NCBI RefSeq assembly: GCF_003977595.1
Contig: NZ_RYYR01000025.1
Span: forward strand, 1 to 57,385
Length of the DNA: 57,385 nucleotides
From: Lysinibacillus antri
GTDB taxonomy: Bacteria > Bacillota > Bacilli > Bacillales_A > Planococcaceae
Reading direction: 5' to 3'
The notes beneath the pieces were generated by a model. The model was not told the origin of the DNA. It worked only from the letters and a program-made list of their open reading frames with translations, and ran no database searches. This document shows positions 36,069 through 46,721 of this stretch, in pieces (positions within the stretch are counted from its first letter, which is position 1; each line of letters opens with the position of its first letter). The translations under genes were made by a program, and so were the position numbers.

Positions 36069-36938
36069 TTATAGCTCTTGTTCAAGCTGAAGAATTTCTA
36101 ATATACGCTCTAAATCATCTTCTGAGTAGAATTCAATTTCAATTTTACCTTTGTTTTTTGACTTTCTAATTTGAACATTTGTACCAAAATATTCTCTAAG
36201 CTGTGTTTCCGTAGCTTGTACAAATACGTCTTTTTTCACTATTTTTTCTGTTTCACGTGAAACTTCTTCGTTTAATTGTTTAATTAATGCTTCTAATTGA
36301 CGAACATTTAACCCTTGATTAATTACTTTATTCGCTACTTCTGGAATTCTTCTCTTATTTTTCAAACCAAGAAGTGTTCTACCATGTCCCATAGAGAGTG
36401 TACCATTGTTTACTAATTCACGAATCTCTTGGGGTAATTGTAATAACCGCATATGATTTGTTATGTGCGGTCGACTTTTCCCTAATCTTTTCGCTAATTC
36501 TTCTTGTGTGAAGTTTAATTTTTCAATTAGACTATGATATGCCTCAGCTTCCTCAATTGGTGTTAAATCTTCACGTTGTAGGTTTTCTAAAATCGCTAGC
36601 TCCATCATTTGTTCTTCCGTCATCTCTCGAACAATAGCTGGAATCTCTTCTAAGTTAGCTAATTTTGCTGCTCTAAATCTTCTCTCACCCACAACAATTT
36701 CATACTTCTTACCTTTTTTTCGAACAACTATTGGTTGAATAATACCATGTTCATTAATGGATTGTGCTAATTCTGCAATGGTTTCATCATCAAAGGTTTT
36801 ACGTGGTTGAAATGGATTAACAACTAATTTTTGCAATGAAATCTTTTCAATTGCATCCTCAGTATGCACTGTTTCTAAGTGATCTAATGTTTCAGTTGGA
36901 AATAACGCACCGATTCCTTTACCTAACCCTCTAGCCAT
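36069..36938 (-). CDS. parB: Chromosome partitioning protein ParB (Spo0J)
   Basis: A 289-residue CTP-dependent clamp that loads at parS. It has the start MARGLGKGIGALFP, the ParB/Srx CTPase domain with GERRFRAAKLANL, a helix-turn-helix (FTQEELAKRLGKSRPHITNH) and a C-terminal dimer domain. It overlaps parA by 8 bases. A parS site lies within the gene. Confidence 0.96.
   Translation of the reverse strand: MARGLGKGIGALFPTETLDHLETVHTEDAIEKISLQKLVVNPFQPRKTFDDETIAELAQSINEHGIIQPIVVRKKGKKYEIVVGERRFRAAKLANLEEIPAIVREMTEEQMMELAILENLQREDLTPIEEAEAYHSLIEKLNFTQEELAKRLGKSRPHITNHMRLLQLPQEIRELVNNGTLSMGHGRTLLGLKNKRRIPEVANKVINQGLNVRQLEALIKQLNEEVSRETEKIVKKDVFVQATETQLREYFGTNVQIRKSKNKGKIEIEFYSEDDLERILEILQLEQEL
36249..36264. 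other. parS site inside parB
   Basis: TGTTTCACGTGAAACT matches the 16-base consensus at 15 positions. A parS inside spo0J is also present in B. subtilis. Confidence 0.85.
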
Positions 36939-37692
36939 TTTTTATCACTTCCCTTGCTAACTCTAGATACACTTCTGCCCCTCTAGATTTTGAATCATAC
37001 ATAATAATTGGTTCCCCGTGGCTAGGTGCCTCACTTAATCGTACGTTTCGCGGGATAATCGTTTTATAAACTTTATCTTGGAAGTACTTTTTAACTTCTT
37101 CTATTACTTGAATTCCAAGATTTGTCCGCGCATCAAGCATTGTTAATAATACACCGTCAATGTAAAGATGTTGATTTAAATGCTTTTGAACAAGACGGAC
37201 AGTAGATAAGAGTTGGCTTAATCCTTCAAGGGCGTAATACTCACACTGCACTGGAATAAGCACTGCATCAGAAGCTGTCAAAGCATTAATTGTTAATAAT
37301 CCTAAAGAAGGTGGGCAATCAATAATTATATAGTCATATAATTCCTTTACATCTTGTAGAGCATGCTTTAAGCGTACTTCTCGAGAAATGGTAGAGACCA
37401 GTTCAATTTCAGCACCTGCTAATGAGATCGTTGCCGGTACTACAAATAAATTCTCCACTTTGGTTTGTTGAATAGTATTTTTTACATCTTCGTCATCAAT
37501 CAGCACATCGTAAATGCAGGTAGAGATTTCACCTTTATTTATCCCAACCCCACTTGTTGCATTCCCCTGTGGATCAATATCAATTAGAAGTACCTTTTTA
37601 CCAAAATTAGCTAGGCAAGCGCTCAAATTTACAGACGTTGTAGTTTTTCCCACACCACCTTTTTGATTTGTGATTGCAATAATTCTCCCCAA
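36931..37692 (-). CDS. parA: Chromosome partitioning ATPase ParA (Soj)
   Basis: A 253-residue deviant-Walker ATPase. The P loop is KGGVGKTT with the signature Lys, followed by IDIDPQGNATSG and IIIDCPPSLGLLT. With ParB it segregates origins and, as Soj, also regulates DnaA. It is the first gene of the parA-parB pair, downstream of noc. Confidence 0.96.
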   Translation of the reverse strand: MGRIIAITNQKGGVGKTTTSVNLSACLANFGKKVLLIDIDPQGNATSGVGINKGEISTCIYDVLIDDEDVKNTIQQTKVENLFVVPATISLAGAEIELVSTISREVRLKHALQDVKELYDYIIIDCPPSLGLLTINALTASDAVLIPVQCEYYALEGLSQLLSTVRLVQKHLNQHLYIDGVLLTMLDARTNLGIQVIEEVKKYFQDKVYKTIIPRNVRLSEAPSHGEPIIMYDSKSRGAEVYLELAREVIKNG

Positions 37693-37865
37693 CTGCGTGC
37701 ACCTGCTTTCATCTACAGTTTCTTCATATGAGTAATCTTAATCTTTCTTGCACTTTATATACATTTTCCATTTTAACAAAATTAAAGCCTAGTTGTATTG
37801 TAATCTATTTTGTAAATTAATAGAAAAAAAGGCTCCTGTTAGAAACTTAAGGAACCATAAAATGC

Positions 37866-38750
37866 TTATGCTTTTTTCTTTGGGATTCTCACCGTAATTT
37901 GATAGTAATCATCTGTATCTTCTTCTTCTGTTTTTACGTTTATTCCGCTTTTTGTAACCATCGAAAGCGATTGCTTAATTGTATTTAAGGCAATACGAAT
38001 ATCTTTACTAATTGCCTTACGTTTAGGTTTTTCTTTCTTTTCTTCTTTTGGCTTTGTCAATTGTTGAATAAATTCTTCTAATTGACGGACATTCCAATCA
38101 TTTTCTTTAATCAATGCTACTAAATTATTTTGAGTTGCTTCATCTTTAATCGAAATTAGAGCACGTGCATGACGTTCAGTTATTTCTCTTCTTAATATTG
38201 CCTCTTGCACAGTTTGAGGTAACTTTAATAAACGTAGCTTATTTGCTACCGTAGATTGACCTTTTCCTAATCGTTGAGCAAGCGCTTCTTGAGTAAGTGA
38301 ATGAAGTTCTAACAATTGTTGATAAGCTAAGGCTTCTTCAATTGCTGTTAACTCTTCCCGTTGAAGATTTTCAATTAATGCAATAGAAGCCGTTTCCTTA
38401 TCATTTAAGTTACGAACGATTGCAGGTACTTCAGTCCAATCTAATTTTTTCATCGCTCGGTAACGACGCTCACCTGCAATAATCTCATAGTGATCATCTT
38501 CAAACTTCCGAACAACGATTGGTTGAATCACACCATGCGTATGAATCGTTCTTGATAACTCTTCAATTTTGTCTTCATCAAACACTGTACGTGGTTGGAA
38601 CCGATTTGGAATAATTTTATCAATTGGAATTTTCACTACTTCTTCAGCTGGTTTGTTTTTTACTACATGCACTACTTCTTCTACTTCACTTTTCACTTCA
38701 GAAACAGTTTTGTCACCGCCTCCAAAGAAACGTGAAAAAGGACTTTTCAT
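37866..38750 (-). CDS. noc: Nucleoid occlusion protein Noc
   Basis: A 294-residue ParB paralogue. The N-terminal [12 protein letters not shown] is the amphipathic membrane-targeting helix of Noc. The ParB-like core has [13 protein letters not shown] and the helix-turn-helix [21 protein letters not shown], differing from ParB in the recognition segment. It keeps the division ring away from the nucleoid. Position next to rsmG and parA fits noc (yyaA). Confidence 0.94.
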   Translation of the reverse strand: MKSPFSRFFGGGDKTVSEVKSEVEEVVHVVKNKPAEEVVKIPIDKIIPNRFQPRTVFDEDKIEELSRTIHTHGVIQPIVVRKFEDDHYEIIAGERRYRAMKKLDWTEVPAIVRNLNDKETASIALIENLQREELTAIEEALAYQQLLELHSLTQEALAQRLGKGQSTVANKLRLLKLPQTVQEAILRREITERHARALISIKDEATQNNLVALIKENDWNVRQLEEFIQQLTKPKEEKKEKPKRKAISKDIRIALNTIKQSLSMVTKSGINVKTEEEDTDDYYQITVRIPKKKA

Positions 38751-39078
38751 TCGATAGGCACCACCTTTTAGAAACTATCTTGCTCTTACTCTAACTTTCA
38801 CTGCAACTTCAAATATTATTTATTATAAACTATAAATTATATAAAAGTTTGATAGAAATAAAATCTATTAAATGAAAACGTAAATATAAATATTTATGCT
38901 GCGAGACTTCAAATTATATCTATAAAAAGTGAAACTTCGATAAATTTTCAAATATTGTTCCATGTGAAACAAGGTTTAGAATTTTATTAATTATTTTTTA
39001 TCTTACTAGATAATCTCGCAAATGAAAATAAAAGAAAGAACACCTGCCATACGATTAAACTGTTAGCAGGCTTTTTCT
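38751..39078. other. noc upstream region, no gene, parS-like site and hairpin
   Basis: About 330 AT-rich bases. They hold a parS-like 16-mer TGTTCCATGTGAAACA at 38956-38971 (14 of 16) and a hairpin near the rsmG end (CCTGC at 39043-39047 with GCAGG at 39066-39070) that may terminate rsmG on the minus strand. No reading frame with a ribosome site is seen. Confidence 0.45.
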
Positions 39079-39795
39079 TTATTGTATAGGTGTTTTATTA
39101 GGAACTCCTGGTTTACGAGGATATTTTTTTGGTGTTTGTTTTATTTTATCAAACACATAAATTGTACGTTCACTTTCTTCCACTGGCAATAGGTATGAAA
39201 ATTCCTCTTTTAAAGAAGCTCCTAACGTACCAATGGCTTTTTTCGCATCCTTTAACTCTTCAGGACCTGCAGCTGCTTTTAATGCAACAAAGTATCCATT
39301 TTGTTTAGCCAATGGAACGCATAACTCTGATAAAACGGATAGTCGGGCAACTGCACGGGCAGTTACAACATCATATTGCTCACGGTATTTTGGATTTTGA
39401 CCAAATTCCTCAGCGCGCGAATGGACAAACTTAACATTTTCTAATTTCAACTCTTCACTTAAATGATTTAAAAATGTAATCCGCTTATTTAATGAATCAA
39501 CAATTGTCACATGCAAATGAGGGAAGCATATTTTAATCGGTAAACTTGGGAAACCAGCACCGGCACCTACATCGCAAACGGATGTTATCTTTGTAAAATC
39601 AAAATAAAAACTTGCAGAAATGGAATCATAGAAATGTTTTAAGTAGACGCCTTCTAAATCTGTAATGGCTGTTAAATTCATTTTTTCATTCCACTCAACT
39701 AAAAGTTCAAAATACCTTTTAAACTGTGCAATTTGGTTCTCATTTAGTTCAATACCCTTAAGTTTCAATGCTTCAATAAATTGTTGTTCGTTCAT
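39079..39795 (-). CDS. rsmG: 16S rRNA (guanine527-N7)-methyltransferase RsmG
   Basis: A 238-residue GidB/RsmG enzyme that methylates G527 of 16S rRNA. The SAM site is [26 protein letters not shown] and a basic C-terminus ([15 protein letters not shown]) are also typical. AAAAGGAG precedes the ATG. It follows mnmG in the standard gene order. Confidence 0.96.
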   Translation of the reverse strand: MNEQQFIEALKLKGIELNENQIAQFKRYFELLVEWNEKMNLTAITDLEGVYLKHFYDSISASFYFDFTKITSVCDVGAGAGFPSLPIKICFPHLHVTIVDSLNKRITFLNHLSEELKLENVKFVHSRAEEFGQNPKYREQYDVVTARAVARLSVLSELCVPLAKQNGYFVALKAAAGPEELKDAKKAIGTLGASLKEEFSYLLPVEESERTIYVFDKIKQTPKKYPRKPGVPNKTPIQ

Positions 39796-39926
39796 CTCGG
39801 ATCTCCTTTTAATTAGAAAAGTGAAGGGTGCTAGCGCATGTAGCTAGACACTGTTCAAAATTTTTTTACTTTCTGATTTAACTAAAAAGGAACGAGCGCC
39901 TAAAGTTGACGCTCGAACACTATTTA

Positions 39927-41822
39927 TTATTCATTACCAACTCGGGCAATTTTCCCTTGTTCGATATACACAAGTAAAATGGAAATATCAGCTGGATTTA
40001 CACCTGAAATTCGGGATGCTTGTGCAATCGACAATGGACGCACTTCTTTTAACTTTTCACGTGCTTCTGTAGCAATACTTGAAATATCATCATAATCGAT
40101 ATTATCCGGTATTTTTTTATCTTCTAACTTATGAAGTTTTTCTACTTGTAGTAATGCCTTTTGAATGTAACCTTCGTATTTCAATTGAATTTCGATTTGT
40201 TCTTTTACTTCATCACTTAATTCGATCTCAGATGGCGATAAAGAAGCAACTAATTCATAATTCATCTCAGGACGTTTTAATAAATCGGCACCACGGATAC
40301 CGTCTTTTAATTCTGTTCCACCAACTGAACGAATAACGGCTTGTGTTGTTTCATTTGGTTTAATGATTACTTCACGAAGGCGTGCAATTTCATTTTCAAT
40401 TTGTTCTTTTTTCTCATTGAATTTTGCAAATCGCTCATCAGAAATCATTCCAAGTTTATAACCTATTTCCGTTAAACGTAAATCCGCGTTGTCATGGCGA
40501 AGTAATAAGCGATATTCCGCTCTTGAAGTTAGTAAACGATAAGGTTCATTTGTTCCTTTTGTCACTAAATCATCAATTAATACACCGATGTAAGCTTCCG
40601 AACGTTTCAGAATTACTTCTTCTTTGCCTAAAACTTTTGCAGCTGCATTAATACCTGCCATTAACCCTTGACCTGCAGCTTCTTCATATCCACTTGTACC
40701 ATTAATTTGTCCAGCCGTGTAAAGATTTTTAATGCGTTTTGTCTCAAGTGTTGGCCATAACTGAGTTGGAACGACCGAATCATATTCAATCGCATAGCCC
40801 GCGCGCATCATCTCAGCATTCTCTAGTCCAGGAATGGATTTGAGCATATCACGTTGGATGTTTTCCGGTAAGCTTGTTGATAAACCTTGTACATATACTT
40901 CCTCTGTATCACGGCCTTCAGGTTCAAGGAATAACTGATGGCGTGGTTTATCATTAAAGCGTACAATTTTTGTTTCAATTGATGGACAATAACGTGGCCC
41001 TTCTGCAGTAATTAATCCCGTAAACATTGGTGCTTTATCTAAATTACTATTAATAATTTCATGTGTCTGGCTACTTGTATACGTTAACCAACAAGGGATT
41101 TGATCCATGATAAATTCGGTTGTTTCAAAACTAAACGCACGAGGGACATCATCACCCGGTTGAATTTCAGTTTTACTATAATCGATCGTTTTACCATTCA
41201 CGCGTGGTGGTGTTCCTGTTTTAAAACGGATAATATCAAAGCCTAATTCACGAATATTATCAGCTAATTTAATGGATGGGCGTGTGTTATTCGGTCCGCT
41301 TGAATATTTTACATCCCCAATAATAATTTCACCGCGTAAATACGTACCCGTTGTGATAATGACCGTTTCACCACGATAAATTCCACCTGTTTGCGTAATT
41401 ACGCCGCGCACTGTATCGTTTTCTATAATTAACTCTTCAACCATTGCCTGATTAATTGTTAAGTTTTCTTCCTCTTCTAAAAGGCGTTTCGCTTCACGTT
41501 GGTAAAGGACTTTATCTGCTTGCGCACGTAAAGCACGTACTGCAGGACCCTTCCCTGTATTTAACATACGCATTTGAATATGTGTTTTATCGATTACTCT
41601 TCCCATCACACCACCCAAAGCGTCAATTTCACGTACGACAATTCCTTTTGCAGGTCCGCCAATTGACGGATTACATGGCATAAAGGCAATCATATCTAAA
41701 CTAATTGTTAACATGAGTGTTTTTGCACCCATTTTAGCAGCTGCGTATGCTGCTTCTACACCTGCATGACCTGCGCCAATGACAATGACATCATAATGGC
41801 CAGCTTCATATGTTGTTGTCAT
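39927..41822 (-). CDS. mnmG: tRNA uridine-34 5-carboxymethylaminomethyl enzyme MnmG (GidA)
   Basis: A 631-residue FAD enzyme which, with MnmE, modifies the wobble uridine of several tRNAs. The FAD Rossmann motif [14 protein letters not shown] is at the N-terminus, with [15 protein letters not shown] and [16 protein letters not shown] further on. AGAGGAAG precedes the ATG. Its neighbours are mnmE and rsmG. Confidence 0.96.
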   Translation of the reverse strand: MTTTYEAGHYDVIVIGAGHAGVEAAYAAAKMGAKTLMLTISLDMIAFMPCNPSIGGPAKGIVVREIDALGGVMGRVIDKTHIQMRMLNTGKGPAVRALRAQADKVLYQREAKRLLEEEENLTINQAMVEELIIENDTVRGVITQTGGIYRGETVIITTGTYLRGEIIIGDVKYSSGPNNTRPSIKLADNIRELGFDIIRFKTGTPPRVNGKTIDYSKTEIQPGDDVPRAFSFETTEFIMDQIPCWLTYTSSQTHEIINSNLDKAPMFTGLITAEGPRYCPSIETKIVRFNDKPRHQLFLEPEGRDTEEVYVQGLSTSLPENIQRDMLKSIPGLENAEMMRAGYAIEYDSVVPTQLWPTLETKRIKNLYTAGQINGTSGYEEAAGQGLMAGINAAAKVLGKEEVILKRSEAYIGVLIDDLVTKGTNEPYRLLTSRAEYRLLLRHDNADLRLTEIGYKLGMISDERFAKFNEKKEQIENEIARLREVIIKPNETTQAVIRSVGGTELKDGIRGADLLKRPEMNYELVASLSPSEIELSDEVKEQIEIQLKYEGYIQKALLQVEKLHKLEDKKIPDNIDYDDISSIATEAREKLKEVRPLSIAQASRISGVNPADISILLVYIEQGKIARVGNE

Positions 41823-41999
41823 GCTTTATCTTCCTCTCTATATTAAAAAATAAAAATACTCTCAGGGTTAGCACATCGAAATATTCTAATCCCCCTATTT
41901 TATATAGGGCTTAACTAATAATAAGTGAAAATCGCCTTCTTTTACACTTAAAATTAGATAAGTCGTATGTTTATCACGGTAATTGATATTTTTAGGATT

Positions 42000-43385
42000 T
42001 TATTTTCCTAAACAGAATTGCGAGAATAACTGATTAATTAAACTTTCCTGTACAGTATCCCCAACAATTTCACCTAATAGTTCCCACGTTTTGGTTACAT
42101 CGATTTGAATCATATCGACCGGCACTCCTGAATTGGCTGCATTGATTGCATCTTCAATTGTCTCTTTTGCTTGGTGAAGTAACGCAATATGACGAGCGTT
42201 TGAAACATAGGTTAAATCACTCGCTTCAATTTGTCCTTCAAAGAATGTTTTCGCAATGGCTTCCTCAAGCTCAATAACGCCTTCTTCTTGTAGTAGTGAA
42301 GTTGTTACTACTGCGCGGCCATTCGCTAAATGACTTACTTTATCTAAATCAATTTTACGCGGTAAATCAGTCTTATTTACAACAACAATAAAGTCCATAT
42401 TTTGAATGGTTTCAAATAAACGTTCATCTTCTTCAGAAAGATTTTCTGCGGAGTTCAGCACAAGTAAAATTAAATCGGCTTCTTTTAAAACTTGACGAGA
42501 TCTTTCTACCCCTATACGTTCAACGATATCTTCTGTTTCACGGATTCCTGCCGTATCTACTAAACGTAATGGTACACCGCGCACATTAACATACTCTTCT
42601 ATAATATCACGAGTTGTCCCTGCAATATCAGTAACGATTGCCTTATTCTCGTGAACTAAACTATTTAATAAAGACGACTTTCCTACATTTGGTCGACCTA
42701 ATATAACAGTTGAAAGACCTTCACGTAATATTTTCCCTTGTGATGACGTTTGTAAAAGTTTCGCTACTTCATCTCGTACCCAAGAACATTTTTCTAATAA
42801 TACTGGAATTGTCATTTCTTCTACATCATCATACTCAGGATAATCTATATTAACTTCCACGTGCGCTAACGTCTCAATAAGAGCTCCACGCAATTGTTCA
42901 ATAAGTCTTGAAAGTTTCCCTTCCATTTGACCAAGTGCGACATTCATTGCACGGTCTGTTTTTGCACGAATTAAATCCATTACTGCCTCCGCTTGGGATA
43001 AATCAATTCGTCCATTTAAAAAGGCACGTTTCGTAAATTCCCCAGGTTCAGCTAGTCTTGCACCGTTTTTCAGTACCAACTGTAACACGCGATTTACTGA
43101 AACAATTCCACCATGACAATTGATTTCGACAACATCTTCTCGTGTAAAGGTTTTGGGTGCTCGCATTAAGGCTAGCATAACCTCTTCAACTACTTCCTCA
43201 GTTTTCGGGTCAACTAAGTGTCCGTAATGTATGGTATGTGATTTTTCATCGCTCAAGCGTTTCCCATTTGGTGATTTGAAAATTTGATCTGCTATTTTTA
43301 CTGCTTCATCCCCACTTAAACGAACGATGGCAATAGCTCCTTCGCCCATTGGAGTGGAAATGGCTGCAATCGTATCGTACTCCAT
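42000..43385 (-). CDS. mnmE: tRNA modification GTPase MnmE (TrmE)
   Basis: A 461-residue GTPase. The N-terminal folate-binding domain has [20 protein letters not shown]. The G domain has [27 protein letters not shown] and NKTD. The C-terminal FCLGK carries the catalytic Cys. It forms a complex with MnmG. A small DnaA-box cluster lies upstream. Confidence 0.96.
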   Translation of the reverse strand: MEYDTIAAISTPMGEGAIAIVRLSGDEAVKIADQIFKSPNGKRLSDEKSHTIHYGHLVDPKTEEVVEEVMLALMRAPKTFTREDVVEINCHGGIVSVNRVLQLVLKNGARLAEPGEFTKRAFLNGRIDLSQAEAVMDLIRAKTDRAMNVALGQMEGKLSRLIEQLRGALIETLAHVEVNIDYPEYDDVEEMTIPVLLEKCSWVRDEVAKLLQTSSQGKILREGLSTVILGRPNVGKSSLLNSLVHENKAIVTDIAGTTRDIIEEYVNVRGVPLRLVDTAGIRETEDIVERIGVERSRQVLKEADLILLVLNSAENLSEEDERLFETIQNMDFIVVVNKTDLPRKIDLDKVSHLANGRAVVTTSLLQEEGVIELEEAIAKTFFEGQIEASDLTYVSNARHIALLHQAKETIEDAINAANSGVPVDMIQIDVTKTWELLGEIVGDTVQESLINQLFSQFCLGK

Positions 43386-43850
43386 GAATGAATCCTCCTA
43401 CTAAGTGAAACTACCTTTTTGCATACTTTATCAACAACTGCAAAACCTGCAGTCAATATTAAACTTATCCACATGTGAATAACTACAACGAACATTGTTT
43501 ACTAACAACTTAGGGTAACATATTTTATTAAAATACGAAAGTAAAGCAATTTCCCACATGTGGATAAAAGAAAAGTTATAGGTGCTCGCCCAGCTCCGTC
43601 TTTATGTGTACTCGGTTTTATTTTGTGGAAAATTTTCATTTTTTTACTCTTATAGCTCTTAAAAAAACGCAAAAAAGGAGCCGTCCAAAAGTGATTTTGG
43701 ACGGCTCCTTTGCGACGAGGATAGTGACAATTTATTGTTACTACCGCAGGAGCACAGCTTTTTAGCGATATTTTATTATTAGAAACGTAGATGTCCAGAA
43801 AGTGCAGTGCTTTCTGGACATCCCCTTCATCATTTGTCTGTATTCTGTTT
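43386..43850. other. Gap between jag and mnmE with DnaA boxes and hairpins
   Basis: Perfect DnaA boxes lie at 43465-43473 and 43559-43567, and a one-mismatch box at 43474-43482. A 17-bp perfect hairpin (43674-43690 with 43695-43711, loop GTGA) has A and T arms and is a bidirectional terminator. A 13-bp hairpin (43790-43802 with 43810-43822) follows the jag stop. Between the hairpins is a further imperfect inverted repeat around 43705-43756. No gene is seen. Confidence 0.6.
43674..43711. terminator. Strong terminator downstream of jag
   Basis: AAAGGAGCCGTCCAAAA and TTTTGGACGGCTCCTTT pair perfectly around GTGA. Confidence 0.75.
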
Positions 43851-44621
43851 TTATTTTACTGATTCAATTACGATATAACGATTTGGTTCTGTTCCTTCAG
43901 AGTAAGTTTCAATATCAATGCGATTTGCTAGTGCATTATGAATAATTTTTCGCTCATATGAAGGCATCGGTTCTAATGGAACTTTTCTTCCGGTACGAAT
44001 CGCTCGATCTGCCATGCGTTCAGCTAATTGTTCTAATGCCACTTGACGACGTTCACGATAATCTTCCACATCTAACTTAACTAGTAGGAAAGACTTTGCA
44101 CTTTTATTAACGATTAACTGTGTTAATTGTTGTAGTGCGTTCAATGTTGAACCACGTTTACCAATTAATAGAGCTGCTTTCTCACTCTCTAACTTTAGTA
44201 ATACGTTTTTTCCCTCTACTTTAGAGTAAATTGTTAAGTCTTCAATGCCCATATCCTTCGCAATGCTTATAACATAATCCTTTGCAACCTCTACAGGGCT
44301 TACTTTTGGTAACTCATCTTCGTGAATTTCTTCTTGTTGTTCTGCATCAAGTTCAATAAGTTCCTCTTTTACCTCTTCTACTTCTAGTTGTACTTTAACA
44401 AGGTCTTCTTCTACTGCAATTTCCGGTACTAGTTGTTCTTCTTGTTGTGTTTCTTTTACAGTTACACGAACTTCAGCAGCACGTGCACCAAAACCTAAAA
44501 ATCCTTTTTTCGCCTCTTGTAAAACTTCAACTTCAACTTGATCACGAGTTACCCCGAGATTTTGTAACGCTAATGAGATCGCTTCTTCTTTGCTCGCGCC
44601 TAATTGCGTAATCTGTTTCAC
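43851..44621 (-). CDS. jag: RNA-binding protein Jag (KhpB)
   Basis: A 256-residue protein with an N-terminal Jag domain, an acidic Glu/Val-rich linker (70-115), a KH domain (LIGKRGSTLNALQQLTQLIV) and an R3H domain (RRQVALEQLAERMADRA). It is the SpoIIIJ-associated protein, which binds RNA together with KhpA. Its ATG overlaps the yidC stop by 4 bases. Confidence 0.95.
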   Translation of the reverse strand: MKQITQLGASKEEAISLALQNLGVTRDQVEVEVLQEAKKGFLGFGARAAEVRVTVKETQQEEQLVPEIAVEEDLVKVQLEVEEVKEELIELDAEQQEEIHEDELPKVSPVEVAKDYVISIAKDMGIEDLTIYSKVEGKNVLLKLESEKAALLIGKRGSTLNALQQLTQLIVNKSAKSFLLVKLDVEDYRERRQVALEQLAERMADRAIRTGRKVPLEPMPSYERKIIHNALANRIDIETYSEGTEPNRYIVIESVK

Positions 44622-45388
44622 TTTTTCGCTCCTCCAGTTGTCGCAGGTTCTGTTTTCTTTTTATTAAAAGGTTTATAAATCACAAGGTTTTGAATAACTG
44701 AGATAATATTTCCGACTACCCAATATAATGATAATGCAGCTGGTAACACTATACCAAATCCAATAATCATTACTGGCATGATATACATCATGACTTTCAT
44801 CTGCGGATTATCAACTGCAGGTCCAGTCATTAACACTCCAAATTGGATTAAACCAGCCAATACAGCTAGTACAATACTAGGTTCAGCTAATGGGAAAATT
44901 AAAAACGTTCCTAGATCAAATGCTGGGGTTGCATTCATACGGCTAATTGCGTGATAGAAGCCTATTAAAATTGGCATTTGGATAAAAATTGGTAAACAAC
45001 CTGCCATTGGATTTACACCAGAAGATTGCATTAACGCCATCATTTCTTGTTGATACTTTTGTTGTGTGACAGCATCTTTAGAAGCATATTTCTGTTGTAA
45101 TTCTTTCATTTTAGGCTGGATTTCTTGCATCTTTTTCGAACTTTTTACTTGTTTAATAGTAAATGGAAGGATTACTAAACGAATAATAATCGTTACAATA
45201 ATAATCCCTAAAGCGTATGAGCCTAGTATTTCAGCAAAGTACTTGATAAACGATACTAATGGCCAAACGATAAATTCATTCCAAAAGCCTTCACTTTTAG
45301 ATGAGATTGGCTGATCGAATTCTGTACATCCAGAAAGCAGTAAAGCTACTGAAACTAGAGACAGAACAATCCAAAATCTTTTCTTCAA
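44618..45388 (-). CDS. yidC: Membrane protein insertase YidC/SpoIIIJ
   Basis: A 256-residue insertase of the YidC1/SpoIIIJ group. The lipoprotein signal ends LLLSGC. Five membrane helices follow, with the cytoplasmic coiled hairpin KMQEIQPKMKELQQKY after the first. The chosen start is a TTG about 12 codons into the frame, because AGGAGG lies directly before it and it restores a proper signal peptide (MKKRFWIVLSLVSV). The ATG at 45421 would place the ribosome site inside the gene. Confidence 0.93.
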   Translation of the reverse strand: MKKRFWIVLSLVSVALLLSGCTEFDQPISSKSEGFWNEFIVWPLVSFIKYFAEILGSYALGIIIVTIIIRLVILPFTIKQVKSSKKMQEIQPKMKELQQKYASKDAVTQQKYQQEMMALMQSSGVNPMAGCLPIFIQMPILIGFYHAISRMNATPAFDLGTFLIFPLAEPSIVLAVLAGLIQFGVLMTGPAVDNPQMKVMMYIMPVMIIGFGIVLPAALSLYWVVGNIISVIQNLVIYKPFNKKKTEPATTGGAKK

Positions 45389-45556
45389 CCTTCTTCCTCC
45401 TAGAGCACTATTCAATTTCATTGATGCTATTTTAACATGGGTAACGCTTTCACTCTACTAATTGTTTTGATTTCATATATTTTAATTGGCAATAATCCAC
45501 TTATTCAGAAAATTCAGATATAGGAAGTAAAAAGTGCTCATAACAACGTCAAATTT

Positions 45557-45901
45557 TTATTTCTTCCTCAGTACTTTCGCTATTTTTAGTACGTGTTCTA
45601 AGCTCTTTTTTGTTTCATGAAAGTCTAAAGTGGCCGCCGGATGTCTGGCGATAATAACATAATCCATATCTAATCGTATTTCATCTTTCAATTCTAAAAA
45701 TACTTGTCTTATATATCGCTTAATTTGAACTCTCGTTACTGCTTTTCCAATCTTCTTCCCCACTGATAACCCTACTCGAAACTCAGATTGATCCTCTTTT
45801 GGTAAGCAATACACTACAAATTGCCGATTAGCAAAGGACTTTCCTTTTTTAAATACTTTTTGAAAGTCTTCATTCTTTTTTACTCTTTGGCGCTTTTTCA
45901 T
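45557..45901 (-). CDS. rnpA: Ribonuclease P protein component
   Basis: A 114-residue basic protein that helps RNase P RNA bind precursor tRNA. Family features include [19 protein letters not shown] and [12 protein letters not shown]. The usual RNR motif (RNRIKR in most relatives) reads RVQIKR here, so the Asn and one Arg are replaced. The frame is otherwise intact. It lies between rpmH and yidC as usual. Confidence 0.93.
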   Translation of the reverse strand: MKKRQRVKKNEDFQKVFKKGKSFANRQFVVYCLPKEDQSEFRVGLSVGKKIGKAVTRVQIKRYIRQVFLELKDEIRLDMDYVIIARHPAATLDFHETKKSLEHVLKIAKVLRKK

Positions 45902-45954
45902 ACTTCACCCGCTCCATATTCCATCGGTACTTCTTTTATTCTAACCTAAAATAA

Positions 45955-45986
45955 AGAAAAAAAAGACCACTGAAGAAGCTCAGTGG
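45955..45986 (-). terminator. Hairpin between rpmH and rnpA
   Basis: CCACTGA (45967-45973) pairs with TCAGTGG (45980-45986); on the minus strand TCTTTTTTTTC follows. It may work as a partial terminator that lowers rnpA relative to rpmH. Confidence 0.6.
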
Positions 45987-45988
45987 AC

Positions 45989-46123
45989 TTATGCTGATAA
46001 TACTTTTCTTCCTTTACGACGACGAGCTGCTAAAACTTTACGACCGTTTTTTGTGCTCATACGTGCGCGGAATCCATGTACTTTACTATGTTTACGTTTT
46101 TTTGGTTGATATGTGCGTTTCAT
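45989..46123 (-). CDS. rpmH: 50S ribosomal protein L34
   Basis: A 44-residue, very basic protein reading [18 protein letters not shown] and ending [11 protein letters not shown]. It is complete and typical of L34. GGAGGTG lies before the ATG and a strong promoter is found about 60 bases upstream. It is the standard left border of oriC. Confidence 0.97.
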   Translation of the reverse strand: MKRTYQPKKRKHSKVHGFRARMSTKNGRKVLAARRRKGRKVLSA

Positions 46124-46178
46124 TATATATACACCTCCAGATGAAAGTTGATTATCTATCTAACATACAGACCATAAC

Positions 46179-46208
46179 ATTATATAGTCAAAAGAAATAG
46201 CTTGTCAA
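46179..46208 (-). promoter_or_regulatory. SigA-type promoter of rpmH
   Basis: On the minus strand TTGACA (46208-46203), an 18-base spacer and TATAAT (46184-46179). Both hexamers match consensus. Confidence 0.8.
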
Positions 46209-46327
46209 TTAATAATTTAAAGCACATTTTTTCACATTCCATTTTACAGCGCACATTTTAATTCCTTTTCACTAACTTGATCAACACACCTGTTCCATAG
46301 CTTCCTTATCTATCTATTACATTAAAA

Positions 46328-46625
46328 ATATCCACATAATTTTTCACTAAATGAAAAAATCATTGTGGATAATTTTTTTTAATATTTTTTTATCCACAGT
46401 AGTTACTGACAGCTTTTTAACAAATACTAAGCCTGTGGACAACTCATTTGTGAGTAAAATATAGCTATGTGGATAAGTTTTGCGAGCTATTGAAATGCCT
46501 ATCTTTTTCTGTTACTATTATTGTGTTTTCCTTTGTGGAAATGTATCTCGGGAAATATTTTATCCACAGATGTTAATAACCTGTGGACAATTTTAATCAC
46601 AATCCTTGAATAAAAGTTATCCACA
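46328..46625. other. oriC: oriC part 1: DnaA-box cluster between rpmH and dnaA
   Basis: Perfect DnaA boxes lie at 46364, 46390, 46468, 46560 and 46617. One-mismatch boxes lie at 46328, 46434 and 46582. They occur on both strands. This corresponds to the upstream part of the bipartite origin in Bacillus. Confidence 0.9.
46490..46518 (+). promoter_or_regulatory. Candidate dnaA promoter within the box cluster
   Basis: TTGAAA (46490-46495), a 17-base spacer and TACTAT (46513-46518). DnaA boxes lie on both sides, which would allow autorepression. Confidence 0.45.
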
Positions 46626-46721
46626 TACTGTGATTATGTGTTTTAAAATAATTCTGTTATTCTATATAGATGCATTTTATTTAATTTGAATTGAAAATAT
46701 ACATGAAAAGGAGAAAAAAGC

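Noticed and set aside
46543-46556. GTATCTCGGGAAAT in oriC as a Noc-binding site
   Set aside because: Only about 11 of 14 positions match and the palindrome is broken.
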